Positions 54,301-64,000 of a DNA stretch of 64,000 nt are shown here, in pieces. This DNA comes from Hippasteria phrygiana (lineage: Eukaryota > Echinodermata > Asteroidea > Valvatida > Goniasteridae). Where the stretch lies: positions 124,001-188,000 of the forward strand of contig JAZGUH010000141.1 of the NCBI GenBank assembly GCA_037893225.1, given 5' to 3'. The position numbers and the translations under genes are program-made. The notes beneath the pieces were generated by a model. That model saw only the letters and a list, made by a program, of their open reading frames with translations. It was not told where the DNA came from and made no database searches. Each line of letters begins with the position of its first letter. Position 1 is the stretch's first letter.

Positions 54301-55920
54301 AAAGTGGGGGCTAAATCCTCCCCATATCCCCTCCCCCTAAAATACATCCTTGCATAAAAGAACATACAATGAATCAATTCTGGAAGATATTCAAAAATAC
54401 AGAGGACACAATGTTTTACAGCTGAACTTGCACGATTGTCCATCCCCACCCCCACCCCCACCCCCAATTAAAAAATGAAAACACATCTCTTTCTCACCAT
54501 TTTTGTCTGCACGGCGAAATACCTGAAATAAAAATGTACAAACATTTGAGAAAAAAAACATTAAAAGTAGGCTATGAGTATCAGTGAGCTGTTTGTGTGC
54601 ACATGTACTTGAATGCCGTGATTACTGTATGGTATCCCTCGGTGTTGTTTGATTGATAATCACTTGATTTAAATTGTGATTTACATCACAATTTAAAACT
54701 GATTTAACACACTTCAATTTCTTTTCCTATTTTGCATGAAAATTTCCCAACAAAGGAAGTGAACTCATGCAATGTGTTTAGAATTAAATATGTTTGGCAT
54801 ACTCTTTTAGGTGAACTTACGGTAGCCAGACGTTTTCCAACCATTTGTTGTATTTGTCTGTACAAAATATGGTTTTACGGCTATCGTTTGTGTGTTGCCA
54901 TGGCAGATCAAAAGCTGATATTATTACCCTAACGTCCTACTCCTAGGCACGGCATTCATACTGCATACTACAGTTTACTACCCCAGTAGTATTTTGTTGC
55001 ATTAGGTGAGGTAAGGTATGACGGCATACCTAGGCATGCCACAAACAGCACGTGGTCAGTCTGGCAGTGACGTGCTGCTACACACGTAAAAGCTCGAATA
55101 ATATGGCATATTATAATTTTTCGAGAACAACCGTGCAGTAATTCTCGTGTACAATGTAGAAACGTGATAGCATGGGAATGACTTTCTTATTCTTGCTGTA
55201 CTAGCCTATGGGAAAAATCAGCGTCTTTCTATGCCATGGGGTTCCTGTCGGAACCCCATAGTTCTAGGGGTAGCCCTAGCCTACCTAGCTACCGGCGTAT
55301 CGCGCGCTGATACGGTGGGTGCGGCGCGGGTTTACGTTAGAGTATTACTAGAATAAACCTTTTTGACATTCTCAATGCATTGTGGGTTTGGAGGCCAAAC
55401 AAACCATGTAATTTATACACAAACCTATGGCACTGTGAACCAGTCCAAATATTAATTGATTTTATGCTAAATATCTGTCATGAGTTGAGCGATACCCTTT
55501 TCACATATCTTTGCATGGAACATAAGGAAAATAATAACCAGAAAAATCAATTTTAAATGGCAATAAAAATAAAGGAAATAATTGGGGAATCCCTCCCAGG
55601 GTACCAGTTACTGATGAATGCAAATTTCTGGAATTAGAACAGCTAATAATGTCACATTATTAGCCAATCAGAAGATGATTTTTGCAAGCATGACAACGAA
55701 CATGTGACCAATGCGACCAATCACGTCCGTTCTAATGTGCTTGCTCTTCTAATGCCAGTTAAGGTTGATGCAGTTCCCATCCCATGATGCTTTGACTTGA
55801 GAATGTCGAAAAGGTTTATTCATGCTCATCGTTCTGCACAAGAAAAAAAGAGTTGATTTTCAGTCTTCGACTTACATCTAGAAATATCGACATTCCCTTT
55901 TCCTTCTCTGTCGATGCCAT
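42330..55920 (-). CDS. NECAB: NECAB-type protein (N-terminal EF-hand calcium-binding protein), complete, 11 exons
   Basis: Neuronal calcium-binding adaptor family: an N-terminal EF-hand, a coiled-coil middle and a C-terminal ABM-like (antibiotic biosynthesis monooxygenase) domain. Exons in transcript order: 55920-55876, 54522-54498, 54075-53941, 52516-52419, 51767-51631, 47835-47711, 46748-46633, 45011-44902, 43609-43532, 42922-42831, 42376-42330. All phases join, giving 335 aa ending in TAG. Landmarks are FRRADKN and the EF loop at residues 21-32, [46 protein letters not shown], the [14 protein letters not shown] coiled coil (about 195-210), [14 protein letters not shown] in the ABM region, and a terminal IPGSWI corresponding to the vertebrate FPASWW motif. 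The main EF loop is unusual: Asn at loop position 6 (normally Gly) and Asp at position 12 (normally Glu). Exon 6 (47835-47711) encodes a basic stretch, [11 protein letters not shown]. Vertebrates have three paralogues; which is nearest is not decided. The gene shares its upstream region with MRPS17. Confidence 0.95.
43305..43518. mobile_element. piggyBac-like MITE, 214 bp
   Basis: TTAACGCTAACCCCC at the left, GGGGTAGTTGGGGTTAA at the right, TTAA on both sides; interior CCTGAACC and CAACAC segments as in 31679. It ends 14 bases beyond the donor of NECAB exon 43609-43532. Confidence 0.6.
43640..43870 (+). repeat. tRNA-derived SINE
   Basis: CGTATCCTCATTGAGTGATC leader, GGGCAAGATAGCTCAGTTGG, TAGAGCGCCGG, B-box GGTTTGAATCCC, tail CAGTTTTCTTTGTTCACTTT and AGTCAGTTTCCCT. 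Slightly deleted leader relative to 51204. Confidence 0.75.
43958..44191. mobile_element. hAT-type foldback MITE with 8-bp target duplication
   Basis: Left end CAGGGCTGTAGTCGAG, right end CTCGACTACAGCTCGA; GTTGGTGG at 43950-43957 and 44192-44199. The right arm has five tandem GAAAGGACTTRTG units. Centre GACAAAGGCATTCCTTTGTC is a palindrome. Confidence 0.8.
45244..45467. mobile_element. GAGCTGCTTAAGCAC-type MITE
   Basis: Left end GGGGTCAATTTCACAGAGCT and right end (minus strand) GGGGCCAATTTCATAGAGCT, 224 bp, between two NECAB exons. Confidence 0.7.
45794..46407. mobile_element. TIR element with GCCATGTTTCCAT ends, 614 bp
   Basis: Left end GCCATGTTTCCATCC; right end on the minus strand GCCATGTTTCCATTGGACTT. 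The motif AAAGTCCAATGGWAACAT occurs again internally (45968-45988), so the right end is partly duplicated. The target duplication is unclear (TTTA-like on both sides). Confidence 0.65.
46985..47155. repeat. Hairpin-rearranged SINE copy
   Basis: A minus-oriented SINE (GACCTCCGGAATACCGTACC, then TATCAACTGAGCTATC) meets a plus-oriented one (GGTACGGTATTCTAGACGTC, GGTTCAAATCC, tail CAGTTTTCTTTGTTAACCTT) around the A-box region. Confidence 0.65.
48241..48487. mobile_element. hAT-type foldback MITE with perfect 8-bp target duplication
   Basis: Left CAGAGTTGTATTCGTGTCCC; right on minus strand CAGAGTTGTATTCGAGTCCC. GTGTATGG at 48233-48240 and 48488-48495. Same internal AAGTCCTTTYACAAGTCC and GACAAAGGCATTCCTTTGTC as 43958. 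Inside a NECAB intron. Confidence 0.88.
49285..49400 (+). repeat. tRNA-derived SINE, diverged
   Basis: GGGCAAGACAGCCAGTTGAT, GAGTACCGGTACGGTATTCC, B-box-like ATGTTCAGATCCCAC and the TTTTTTGTTCACTTTGAAAA tail. Confidence 0.65.
49994..50092. mobile_element. Small piggyBac-like MITE, 99 bp
   Basis: TTAACCCTTACCCTTAC at the left, GGGATTAGGGTTAA at the right. The interior AATATAATTTAATATAATTT is a short tandem duplication. Confidence 0.6.
51204..51510 (+). repeat. Fullest copy of the tRNA-derived SINE family
   Basis: Order: leader CCGTATCCTCATTGAGTGAT, ATCGTAAAATTGGGTGTGAT, GCGCCCACCCGAACAAAG, then a tRNA-like block with A-box TAGCTCAGTTGGTAGAG and B-box GGTTCGAATCC, tail CCAGTTTCTTTGTTCACTTT, GTCAGTTTCCC and GATTGTTTGACAAAT. 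Its leader precedes the tRNA-like part, so that part is internal. It lies 121 bp from NECAB exon 51767-51631. Confidence 0.8.
51900..52080 (+). repeat. Another tRNA-derived SINE-like repeat
   Basis: A-box-like GTCAGGTTGGCCTTATAGTG and B-box GGTTCGAATCCCACC, then TTTCAGTCCCTGTC and GGTTTCCCCAGAAT. Distinct from the 51204 family; no second copy seen in the window. Confidence 0.5.
52236..52378. mobile_element. piggyBac-like MITE, 143 bp
   Basis: TTAACCCTGACCCTACAGGG at the left, CATCTGACAGGGTTAA at the right. It is the reverse-orientation relative of 35828-35977 (shared GTGCAGCAAAGTGGAGCTGT). About 40 bp from NECAB exon 52516-52419. Confidence 0.7.
55236..55259. other. Perfect 10-bp-stem hairpin
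   Basis: ATGGGGTTCC, loop TGTC, GGAACCCCAT, then AGTTCTAG. A GC-rich hairpin shortly before CTAG is what a Helitron 3' end looks like, but no 5' end or other copy was found. Confidence 0.3.
55351..55821. mobile_element. TIR element (AATAAACCTTTTYGACATTCTCAA), 471 bp
   Basis: The left arm GAATAAACCTTTTTGACATT and the right arm on the minus strand GAATAAACCTTTTCGACATT face each other. It sits in NECAB intron 1, only 54 bp from the exon 1 donor. Confidence 0.7.
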
Positions 55921-56195
55921 TTTACAAGATGGTTAATATTGATATGATTGTTGATTGATAAATATGTCTTTTACAGCACTTTCTGGGTCCAAACAACTCC
56001 AACGCTTTTCACAGATCGATCTAGCTTGATGTGCCAACTCTTGAGGGCGCTCTTCTTGGAGCCCCCAAAAACAGTGCATGCAGCGCCCAGAAAAAAAGTT
56101 TGATTCGCAATCGAATCTCATCGTGATCGCATTTTGTTAAGACACCGGTGGTACCGATAGCCTCAGGTTTAAGATTCACAGGACACGAGGATAAG
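55921..56195. promoter_or_regulatory. Probable bidirectional promoter between NECAB and MRPS17
   Basis: The NECAB ATG (minus, 55920) and the MRPS17 ATG (plus, 56196) are only 275 bp apart and point away from each other, so both 5' UTRs and core promoters must share this interval unless there are distal non-coding first exons. I see no TATA box in a convincing position. The role is inferred from layout. Confidence 0.6.
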
Positions 56196-57168
56196 ATGTC
56201 GGTTCATCAATCAAAGATGAGGATACTTTTAGGCCAAGTCATTGGTACCAAAATGAGGAAAACTGCCAAAGTTCGAGTTGAGAGGCTTGTCCTGGACAAA
56301 TATTTGATGCAGGTAAAAGGCGCGGTTAGGGGCTAAACATGTTGGGTGGGTCACGGAGGAAGGAATGGGTGGGTGCAGTGGATTATTTTGTGCATATGAA
56401 ATAAAGTTTTTGAAACACAACCTGACAACTGTGTTTCGCGTAAGCATAAATTTAAAGTAGGCCCAGGCCTATTTTTTAAATCGGGAGGGGGTGAGCCACG
56501 CCCATCAAGTAGTTGTGACATCATCTTGTGAACCCGGCTTGGCTGCTATATGATCGCACGTGGTTGGTTCACTCAACAACAGTATGTACTAGGCCCTACT
56601 GTACTACTGTACTACCCCCCGTGCCTTCGGCACGCTGGGGTGTGTAGGCCAATCACCTCAGGTAAACCCCCCCCCTTAGTTAAAACCTAGATCCGTCCCT
56701 GGGAGTGGGAGTGTGGTGAGAGGCATTGTAAAAACCAACACTTTCTTTTGCCTCTGCCGAGTGCCACATTTTCAGTTTGCATAGAAAATCCTTGATATTT
56801 GCCCCTGCCGACTTGCACATGTTAATATCAGATGACCCTTTGTTTTACAGTACTACCCAAGGAGGACCACCGTCTTTGCTCACGATGCGCAGGAAGAGGC
56901 CAAAGAGGGCGACATTGTCCTGGTGAAACAGCTCCCCTTAACCCGCTCCAAACACGTCAAGTTTCTCATGGAGCAGGTTGTTTACAGCCAGGGCAATGTA
57001 ATGGATCCCATCACAGGAAAGAAGTGTGACGGATTTTCGTACTGGGATGAGGACACTCCTTCACAGGATGTTAATGATGGACAGGGGATGGAGGGACTTA
57101 CAGAAGATGAGCAGAGCATAGGGGCAAGCATGGAGGACGAGAGGCCGTCGGAGGGAACGCCCGTTTGA
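56196..57168 (+). CDS. MRPS17: Mitochondrial small ribosomal subunit protein uS17m
   Basis: Component of the mitochondrial ribosome small subunit. Two exons, 56196-56312 and 56851-57168, phase 0 junction, 144 aa (human 130). The S17 OB-fold core is clear: [20 protein letters not shown], then across the intron [39 protein letters not shown] and [12 protein letters not shown]. The C-terminal 40 residues are acidic and rich in Glu, Asp and Ser with no recognised domain; they are probably a lineage-specific tail. ATG 56196 is the first in-frame ATG after the stop at 56138-56140; an alternative ATG at 56217 would remove seven residues. The first residues (MSVHQSK...) are short and basic and could serve mitochondrial import. 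Transcribed divergently from NECAB, convergently with CTDP1. Confidence 0.96.
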
Positions 57169-59215
57169 TGTTGGTTTTTGGATAGTTCCATCAGTGGAAC
57201 GTCATATAACCTTAACAATTCTTAGTGCAAAAAGGAACTGGTACCTTGCAGCACACGATACGTCGGCACTCAGTTGCATTCAATTCATTGAACTAAAATC
57301 TGAGAAGAAATTCACAGACTGTGTACTCGTTAATAGCAGGCCAAGAACGTGGCAGTGACATTTAGTGGAGGAATGCTCTTTTTATTTGGAATGGCAAATA
57401 TCTTTGGGAAAGAGTTCCATATCCGGACATCACTTATACCTCGTACACAAAGTCTATGGGCCATGACAGAAAAAGTCAAAGTATTTTCAAAGAATAAGTT
57501 GAAAATTTTTCCCTCTTAAATTCGTGTTTTTTCATCAGATTTACACTTTTTGGTAGTTTTTAAGTCATATTAAGGGAAAATAAGTGATGTCCGGCTATGG
57601 AACTCTTTCCTATCTTTGGGTAATTGTAGAGTGTGACGCATGCTTGCTTAATTGTATGGGTCTTCCTGTAAAAGTAGCAGTGGAACATTTTTAATACATG
57701 TATGTCCACAGGCTAGTCAGAGCAAAGAAGTGATTTCACTTGAACTATCGGCTCAAGGTTTAGCAGCACGTTTCCTGTGAACGTCAACGCATAATTTCTG
57801 TTTGACCGGCCCATCAATGGATGTTTTGTGAAAAGTTGATCTGGGTGTGGGAAATACTCTAACCGTGTGCTACAAAGGAATAATAACTATAGATCTTTGA
57901 GTACAAAGGTAGCTTAGTCTAAGTCTTGAGGAAGAAAGTGCAGAAAAACCTTATGCTTATGGTTTGACAGATGGAGGGCCAATTAATTACCGGGGGGGGG
58001 GCCTGCCCTTGGTGACGGGCCTGGCTATCGGTAACATTTACTGTATATGTCTTTTGCTAATCTGTTTTCAGTCAGCTCTGCTTGTTGGAGGAGGTAAAAA
58101 AATGTTGCATATCGAATATTGCATTTAAAAACTATATTTATGGCTGGCAGCCATTTTTGCTTTGAAGAATGCTGTCTTCCTTTTTTTAAAGATATATGTA
58201 CATGTATACTGTCCGAGTGTCTGTGCTCGTCAATTTGTAACAAATTTTCAAACTATGTTTTATTTTGCCAAACCAACTACTTTTTTTCTATTTTTGACTT
58301 CTGCAAACCTCTGGAAAAAAAGGCTTTTATTTTTGTTTTGTACATGTACTTGGCCTAGCATACTTCTTAAGATCAGTTCAATCTTTTGAAGAAACAGCAT
58401 GGTGTACATCTTCATAGACTGTATTATACAATTATTTTATTTCCTGATACCACTATACTTTGAATTCATATATGATACATTAAATTTCAAAAATAATCTA
58501 ATTCACAACTGACAAATGAGGGCTTGTCTCCAAAATTACAACGGATTGGTAAAACTTTAGTAATTATACAATATACCTATGATGATTTCTGGGTTCCAGA
58601 ATATTTTCTCTACTGATGCCAGTTTCACATTGCTTGAAATTTTTCGGACCACAGTGCGGCTGTTTTGTATTATGAAAATTTGACTCCCAAAATGCCGATA
58701 CACATGCTAATCTGTAGGTAGTGACGTCATTTGCACATGCTCAGTAGGCTAAATTATTGAGTGAATGAAGGTGTTACAACAAGGCCATTTTTTGAAGTAC
58801 ATTTAACAGTAATGCAACATTTTCATATTTAGTAACCATACCTAAGTGTAATACCATTTGAACTGAGAAGTGCAGACCAAATGAATGGCGTATACCCCAG
58901 GTGTTGCTTCGCATGCTTACAATAGAGCCCCATGTATTTGCCTATTTGGGACCAAGAAGTTAACGTTATTTATGTAGAGAATAGCAAGGTGGTGTCTCTA
59001 AACTTGGAACTCTTAGAATTTTCCACCTAGCCTTTTCAACAAGGCCTTCAATTTAGCAGGAGGCTATTTGGTACAGGCTGAGTGACGTACTGCATCACTC
59101 GGCTTGTTGTCTCCACGCAATTTGCTTTGTAGCTTCACCACTCATCAGTACACCCAAAAGTCATGAAGGCTTTGTCAAAATGCTGCGTCTCACCAGGAAC
59201 ACATCCAGTTTGAAT

Positions 59216-59333
59216 TGGAGACTTTTGTCATGCTCGTGGCAGCAGACATACGTTCTTTCTGCTAGTTCTGAGCATGCGCACATAGTTCTAAGCATGCGCG
59301 TAATTCTGTTTGCTGCCACCAGTGTCTCAAAAG
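59216..59333. mobile_element. Second copy of the TTTTGAGAC...GGTGGCAGCA MITE
   Basis: Left arm GGAGACTTTTGTCATGCTCG-TGGCAGCAGAC and right arm TGCTGCCACCAGTGTCTCAA (direct reading) are inverted relative to each other. The centre carries repeats of AGCATGCGC. Lies in the MRPS17-CTDP1 interval. Confidence 0.55.
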
Positions 59334-61042
59334 ACTCGTACTGGGCATGCAAGCAGTGCATGCTGTTCAAACCTGGGAACTTCAGGCACTCCTATACAGG
59401 AACAATGGTCTATGCACATGCATGCTTTCAAAGGTGTAGACCGATCTATCAAATACTGACTAATCACCGCTGCACATGTCCATCACTTCCGTCGGACTGT
59501 TGTTGGACCGTAGTCGTGGCTGTGATTGGTCAATATTTGAAGGGATGCGGCTTAACGGAGCGGTCCATTACTTTGGGCATACATTGGCAATATGCAATTT
59601 CTGAAAAAAGCTTACAAACTGGAACAGGCACTCTCCGAGCTTTAAGACCTCTCTCGCTGCATGTACATGTATTCCAATATGGGAACAACCGATGTCCTCA
59701 CATTAATAATGGCATTTGTTCCAAGTTTGAGCAGGTGGCATTCCCAATGGAACCTCCAAGTATTCTAAGCTTTGAGCTGCAAGTTCCCCCTCAAAAAGTT
59801 ACTTGATAATTTTATTTTTTTTCACAAAAAGACCCGTAACGTGAAATAAAAATGCCTCGCACCCTGAAGAAAGTTCTAGGCCTGCATATAAAATGTCCGC
59901 AAAGATTTTCATGACTGCATTTTCATTGCCAAGGGGTATGAACGCACCATTAGTTTTACATTTTAATAACAACTTTTAAAGGATATCAGACATTCTTAAT
60001 GCATGCACAAAATCTTAAGGGAGATTAACAGTAACACAGGTGTTGTAGAGTACAAAAATATCTAAATCTGTTGGGGGGGGGAAAGTAGATTCTTTTGATA
60101 AAATACAATTTCCAATTATGAAAATAAAAGCTACTACAATAAGAAATACAGTTTTGAACTTTGCAAGATTTTGTTTAAAAAATCTAATCTATTGTAATTC
60201 AGTGGTCTGACATTTACACACACTTTTGGATGTTTAGTTTACATCTCACTTCAAATATGAAAGCAATTAAAAAAGTACAATTCCAAGTTGTCGGGGCAAG
60301 TGACAAGAGACAGGTCTGGGCTTAAACCTGTGCATAATTTTGTTTTCTGCTAAGAACCAGTCATGAGCAATAAACCTTACATGACACTGCTAAATGAAAG
60401 TTTTCTGTGCTAAGCAAATTTGTGTGCATGGCAGGTCCATGAAATCCATCCCTGGTCTTATACAAATGTGCATATATATATACAATATTTGCTTTTGCTG
60501 TAATTTTCAGAAATGAATGGATTTGGGGGTTAGTATTTTATAGCAAATACTATATTAAACAGTTTTAAAGTTTTATGTGCATTGATGCCAGGAAAACAGA
60601 GAAAAAAATGCTGTTCTTGTAGTCTGGTTCCCTGACCCTACTTTAGACAAAACAGAGCAATTTATATGCGTCGGGGAATATTTAGGTCGGCCGAGAATCA
60701 CAAATTGATACAAAAATTCCACTTTTCTTGAAAATGACAGCACACCAGGTGCCATTATTTTACGGGATGCTTCAGACTATGTACTTACAGGTCATCACAA
60801 GTCACTTCACAATTTTGGTCTCGAGCCATGTAACAAGCTCTTCAAACACACTATATAACAAAAGCTTTCCTTTGTCATTGTTCATCTTATGTAGTTTGTG
60901 AGCCGACTTGTGATTGACTTGATTACAACTCTGCTTTTAAATGACAAGGACACATGCTAGCCACAAACAGTCATTGAAGCTGTGATGCACTAGCAAAACT
61001 GTGTCATGAATGTCATTAAAAACACTCGGAAATACTGCATCT

Positions 61043-61262
61043 CAGGGGTGAGATTGGCCAAAAATGAAAAAATCTACGAAAAATCCACGAGGATCCCAGA
61101 TCAACATATAGTTTGTATTTGCCTAAAGGCACCCCCTAAAATATCCATTTTTATTGGTCCATATCCATTTTTACAGGTAAAAACACCTTTAGGACAACAC
61201 CTCAGGAATTCCAGATTGCAAAAGAGATTCTTTAAAAATCCTGAAATCAATTCTCACCCCTG
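61043..61262. mobile_element. hAT-type MITE, 220 bp
   Basis: Left CAGGGGTGAGATTGGCC; right TTCTCACCCCTG. GCATCT lies directly on both sides (61037-61042 and 61263-61268). Body shared with 18290-18495; right-end pieces occur at 47440-47490. Confidence 0.7.
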
Positions 61263-62207
61263 GCATCTTCAATCCTGTCAGTACACTTTACACAGTTGGC
61301 ATTCAGATCCCACAAAATGTGTAACTGTATGCATCCACACAGCTCCATCAGTAAAATGACAGTCCTGTGGGCTACCTTTAAATTTCAACCCCTGCAAGAT
61401 ATTCCCCGATCCGGCTCTACAAGAAATGAAAGCTTGCACCAATATTATCTTGCATCACAGCCAGATTTTCATAAAATTAATCCCATGATTGCTAACATTT
61501 ATGTACAGACACATATATACAATGTACATATACACAATTTTCTTACAAACATTTTACATGAAGGAGACAAACTTGTCACAACTGACATTCTGCTATTAAC
61601 CAGTTCGCTTCGGATGACGTGTATACATGCAAAGGTTTTGCGGTATTCAGAATGGATGACTGATAAACACACACTCGAGCGAGGCCAGAAATATCAGGGT
61701 GTGCTACCCGCAGATTCCGCCTCAACCTGGCTGGCATCAAGGTTCGTGAAAAATAATCCCGCGCCTGGGTCCGGTGAATATCAAAATAATCCCAGCGTAA
61801 ACTGGTTAGAGAGCATTCGGCATTCTGAACTGGTCATTCCGAATGGAATAGACTTTGTTTTTGCAATTTAAAATTCAAACACATTTATGTACAGAGATCC
61901 AGACAACAGCGTATTTTTCAAAACTATATGCATGGTGAAGATCTATTTGTTTACAGACGATTCTGTGTAGATACCCTAGTGACCGTGCCTAGAGATATGT
62001 ACAAGACAAGTTGCAACATCAAATGTTTCTTAAAATCTGCTGTTGGTCATTTTCTTGCAGGAGGCAAATAATTTGATTGGTTATCAGCAAGAGCCTCATA
62101 AAAAATTGCATTTTCAGGAGGGCAAATACAAGATGTCCTTTGGATGACTGTGAATAAGTAGAAGAACTGCAGCATCAGTATTGTGCCTGTGCTTTCACTG
62201 CGAGTCT

Positions 62208-63798
62208 TTAACTTTTACTGTACGTCAAGAGATCATCGATCTCAGCTGCCATTCTGTCTTCATCATTGCTGCTCGGTTCTGAGTCACTCAGACCAGCACT
62301 CGAGCTACTGTCGGCCGAATCCCGGTTCGAATCACTGTTCTTGTCTGCTCTTCTCTGTTTCCTGGTCCATCCTTTTGGATTCTCAGCCGTAAGGCTCTCG
62401 TCGCTGGAGGAAGATATTGCCTGTGTGATGCTGCCGAGGCTCTCCTGGTTGCTACGAGCATCTGCTGCTGAATCACTGCTGCTACTGCTACTCTCATCAA
62501 AGATGCCTTCCACCTCCTTGTCCATGCTCTCCAGCTCCTCGGAGGAGAAGCTATAGACGGGATTGTATTCTGCAGACAGGCTGAGCTGCCTTGATTTGAT
62601 CCCAGCTGGTGCTGCTCCCATGCTCTCGCTTTCTCTGTTGTCTGTTTGTGAGTCGGGAGAAAGCTTTCTCCGTTTGTGATCATCCTCCCGATCTTGTGGT
62701 GCTCTAGACTTTCCTGCACTCTTCCCCTTGTGTTTCTTGAGCAGTGAGTCTCGGGCGAGTCTCCGGACTGTTTCACTATCGCTGGTGCCTGGTGTGCTGG
62801 CCCGGCTGCTGGACTTGGAGCCAGTGCCTGGCCGAAAGTTCCCAGAGAACAATTTGAACAGGCGTTCATCAACGTGCTGCCATCTTTCCCAGCAACACCA
62901 AAGCCAGTCTGGTGTGACTATGTGGATGTTCTTGGCCCGTTGTGCAGAATGGACCTTGGAGGTGCCGGCCTTGGCAGCGATGACGTGAGTGGTTGCATTG
63001 ATTGGCGTTGACGAACCCTTCGCTCGACAGATCACATTGGGGCTGATGCGAGCCCCAAGTGCAGATGCCACCTTCCAGGCTTTGCTCTGCTCCGGGTTCA
63101 TATTTGTTGGGAATACACCGCTGAAGACGATGATCACTCCGGCCAGGACTTTCTGCTTCAGAGCGGGCAAGATGATTTTCAAATCTGGTATGGATGACTT
63201 GTTTCCACCTTCGGGTTTCCTCTGCAGGTGAGTGTATGCATCATAAAACTCCTTGTGGATGCGTTCCAGGATATCCTCCAGGTAGAGAAAATAATCGTCA
63301 CTGTCGTCACTTTTCTCCTGAACTGCCTTTTTCACCTCCACAGTCTCTTTTGAATTCTGGTCGCCATTTTCCTGAGTACTGTCTGCATTCAAATTTTTCG
63401 TCTTGATATCACTATCAACTTCTATCAGCTCAGTTTCATTTTTACTTTCTTCATTTGATGCGGACTTCTCTCCCAGAGATTTTGTTTTGTCCACTGATGA
63501 TGACACCTCGTCCTTGACAGTTTGTTTCTCTGCATCTGAGGCATCCTTCGTCTCTGCTGCATCAGGCTCTTCAATCTCGGACTCCTTCGCCGAGTCCTCA
63601 ACCTCCTTCTCCGGTTGTTTTCGGGCATCAACTGGCATTTTTAAGTCCTTTTCCATCATACCAGGCGGGGCGTTGATGTCCCCTGTGCCTTCAAAGTATC
63701 TGTACGGTGGAACCACAATCAGGTTTGGTGCGTAGTTCCAGACGTCATCTCGATCATCAATTATCACAACCATGTTGTCCCCACCTGGAAAGATGGAC
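62208..63798 (-). CDS. CTDP1: RNA polymerase II CTD phosphatase FCP1, last exon (BRCT and C-terminal half)
   Basis: FCP1 removes phosphate from the Pol II C-terminal domain to recycle the polymerase. The acceptor AG is at 63800-63799; the exon is 1591 nt (529 residues) and stops at TAA 62208-62210. It opens with SIFPGGDNMVVIIDDRDDVW and NAPPG, the end of the FCP homology catalytic domain; the DxDxT nucleophile motif must lie in exons off the right edge. A long acidic Glu/Asp/Ser/Lys-rich linker follows (roughly residues 45-175 of the exon product). The BRCT domain (about 200-310) shows VFSGVFP, GARI, TTHVIAAKAGTSK and PDWLWCCWERW. Then come a basic KRRKLSP segment, YNPVYSFSSEELESMDKEV, a Ser-rich tract, and a terminal EDRMAAEIDDLL that resembles the TFIIF/RAP74-binding helix at the end of human FCP1, here followed by five extra residues. 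Convergent with MRPS17. Confidence 0.97.
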
Positions 63799-64000
63799 CT
63801 GAAAATAAAATTGTTGGAAATTTTGGTTTTACTTTCTCAAGAACAGAACAATAACCTCATCATGTGAAGTACTTGGTGGATGGTTCAGGTGTCAGAATCA
63901 TTTGGGGTGGTTGAAATTTCTGGATGTGGGATCAAACACAGAGCTCTAGGGTCATGAAACTTTGCAGCAATTTCTCTCCACCCAGAAAAGAAACGGGTCT
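63799..64000 (-). other. CTDP1 intron, upstream of the last exon
   Basis: Begins with the acceptor TTTTATTTTCAG on the minus strand. No further exon is recognisable before the window ends. Confidence 0.7.

Larger units (their letters stand above)
57169..62207. other. Convergent MRPS17-CTDP1 interval
   Basis: Both 3' UTRs, positions of poly(A) sites unassigned. Contains MITEs (59216-59333, 61043-61262), an AAGTCAC foldback fragment (60783-60935) and an inverted pair TTAACCAGTTCGCT / AAACTGGTTA (61597-61808). ORFs of 208 codons (59180-59806) and 191 codons (61296-61871) overlap these repeats and show no family motif. Confidence 0.6.

Noticed and set aside
53905..54357. 150-codon open frame on the plus strand
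   Set aside because: It is antisense to the NECAB EF-hand exon, whose minus-strand reading is clearly the real gene.
59180..59806. 208-codon open frame, plus strand
   Set aside because: Its first 50 codons are a MITE, no motif or splice context, and the composition is that of random frame.
61296..61871. 191-codon open frame, plus strand
   Set aside because: Begins just past a hAT-type MITE and crosses an inverted repeat; no family resemblance and it lies antisense to the probable CTDP1 3' UTR.
62266..63735. Several open frames on the plus strand opposite CTDP1
   Set aside because: Antisense shadows of the Ser/Glu-rich CTDP1 exon.

Overview
This is animal genomic DNA. The genes are split into many short exons with consensus GT/AG junctions, the introns are full of short non-autonomous DNA transposons and tRNA-derived SINEs, and there is no operon-like packing. 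The proteins are those of a bilaterian. The density of TTAA-flanked miniature transposons and of the GAGCTGCTTAAGCAC-type element suggests a marine invertebrate deuterostome such as an echinoderm, but that is an impression, not something the sequence proves.

Five conserved genes can be reconstructed by hand. (1) Positions 2-6851, plus strand: the last nine exons of an SLC7 (LAT-type) amino-acid transporter, with the 5' end off the window. (2) 11790-38127, minus strand: a complete 17-exon VPS35, the core subunit of the retromer coat (802 aa); its exon 1 contributes only the ATG. (3) 42330-55920, minus strand: a complete 11-exon NECAB (EF-hand plus ABM-like domain protein, 335 aa). (4) 56196-57168, plus strand: a complete two-exon mitochondrial ribosomal protein S17 (144 aa), head to head with NECAB across 275 bp. 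(5) 62208-63798, minus strand: the large last exon of CTDP1/FCP1, the RNA polymerase II CTD phosphatase, with the BRCT domain and C-terminal tail; upstream exons lie off the right edge. A sixth coding exon (30847-31053, plus) sits antisense inside a VPS35 intron. It looks like the N-terminal helical domain of Crypton-derived/ZMYM-QRICH1-like proteins.

The genes do not form a pathway. The layout is SLC7 > < VPS35, then < NECAB, then MRPS17 > < CTDP1. SLC7/VPS35 and MRPS17/CTDP1 are convergent; NECAB/MRPS17 is divergent.

Most of the rest is repeat. The families recognised are: piggyBac-like TTAA/CCCTAAC MITEs (at least eleven); hAT elements with visible 8-bp target duplications; two Tc1-derived MITEs that share one internal deletion and still carry the transposase C-terminus; a pogo/Tigger-like MITE; several long foldback elements; a tRNA-derived SINE, including three hairpin-rearranged copies; a SINE that shares its 3' tail with a LINE fragment; and a 44-bp minisatellite. 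The clearest structural story is a 1.36-kb hAT element inserted into a 220-bp TTAA MITE. An intact copy of that MITE, of the same length, lies 1.5 kb away. I found no convincing previously undescribed gene system; the novelty is mainly in the mobile-element architecture.
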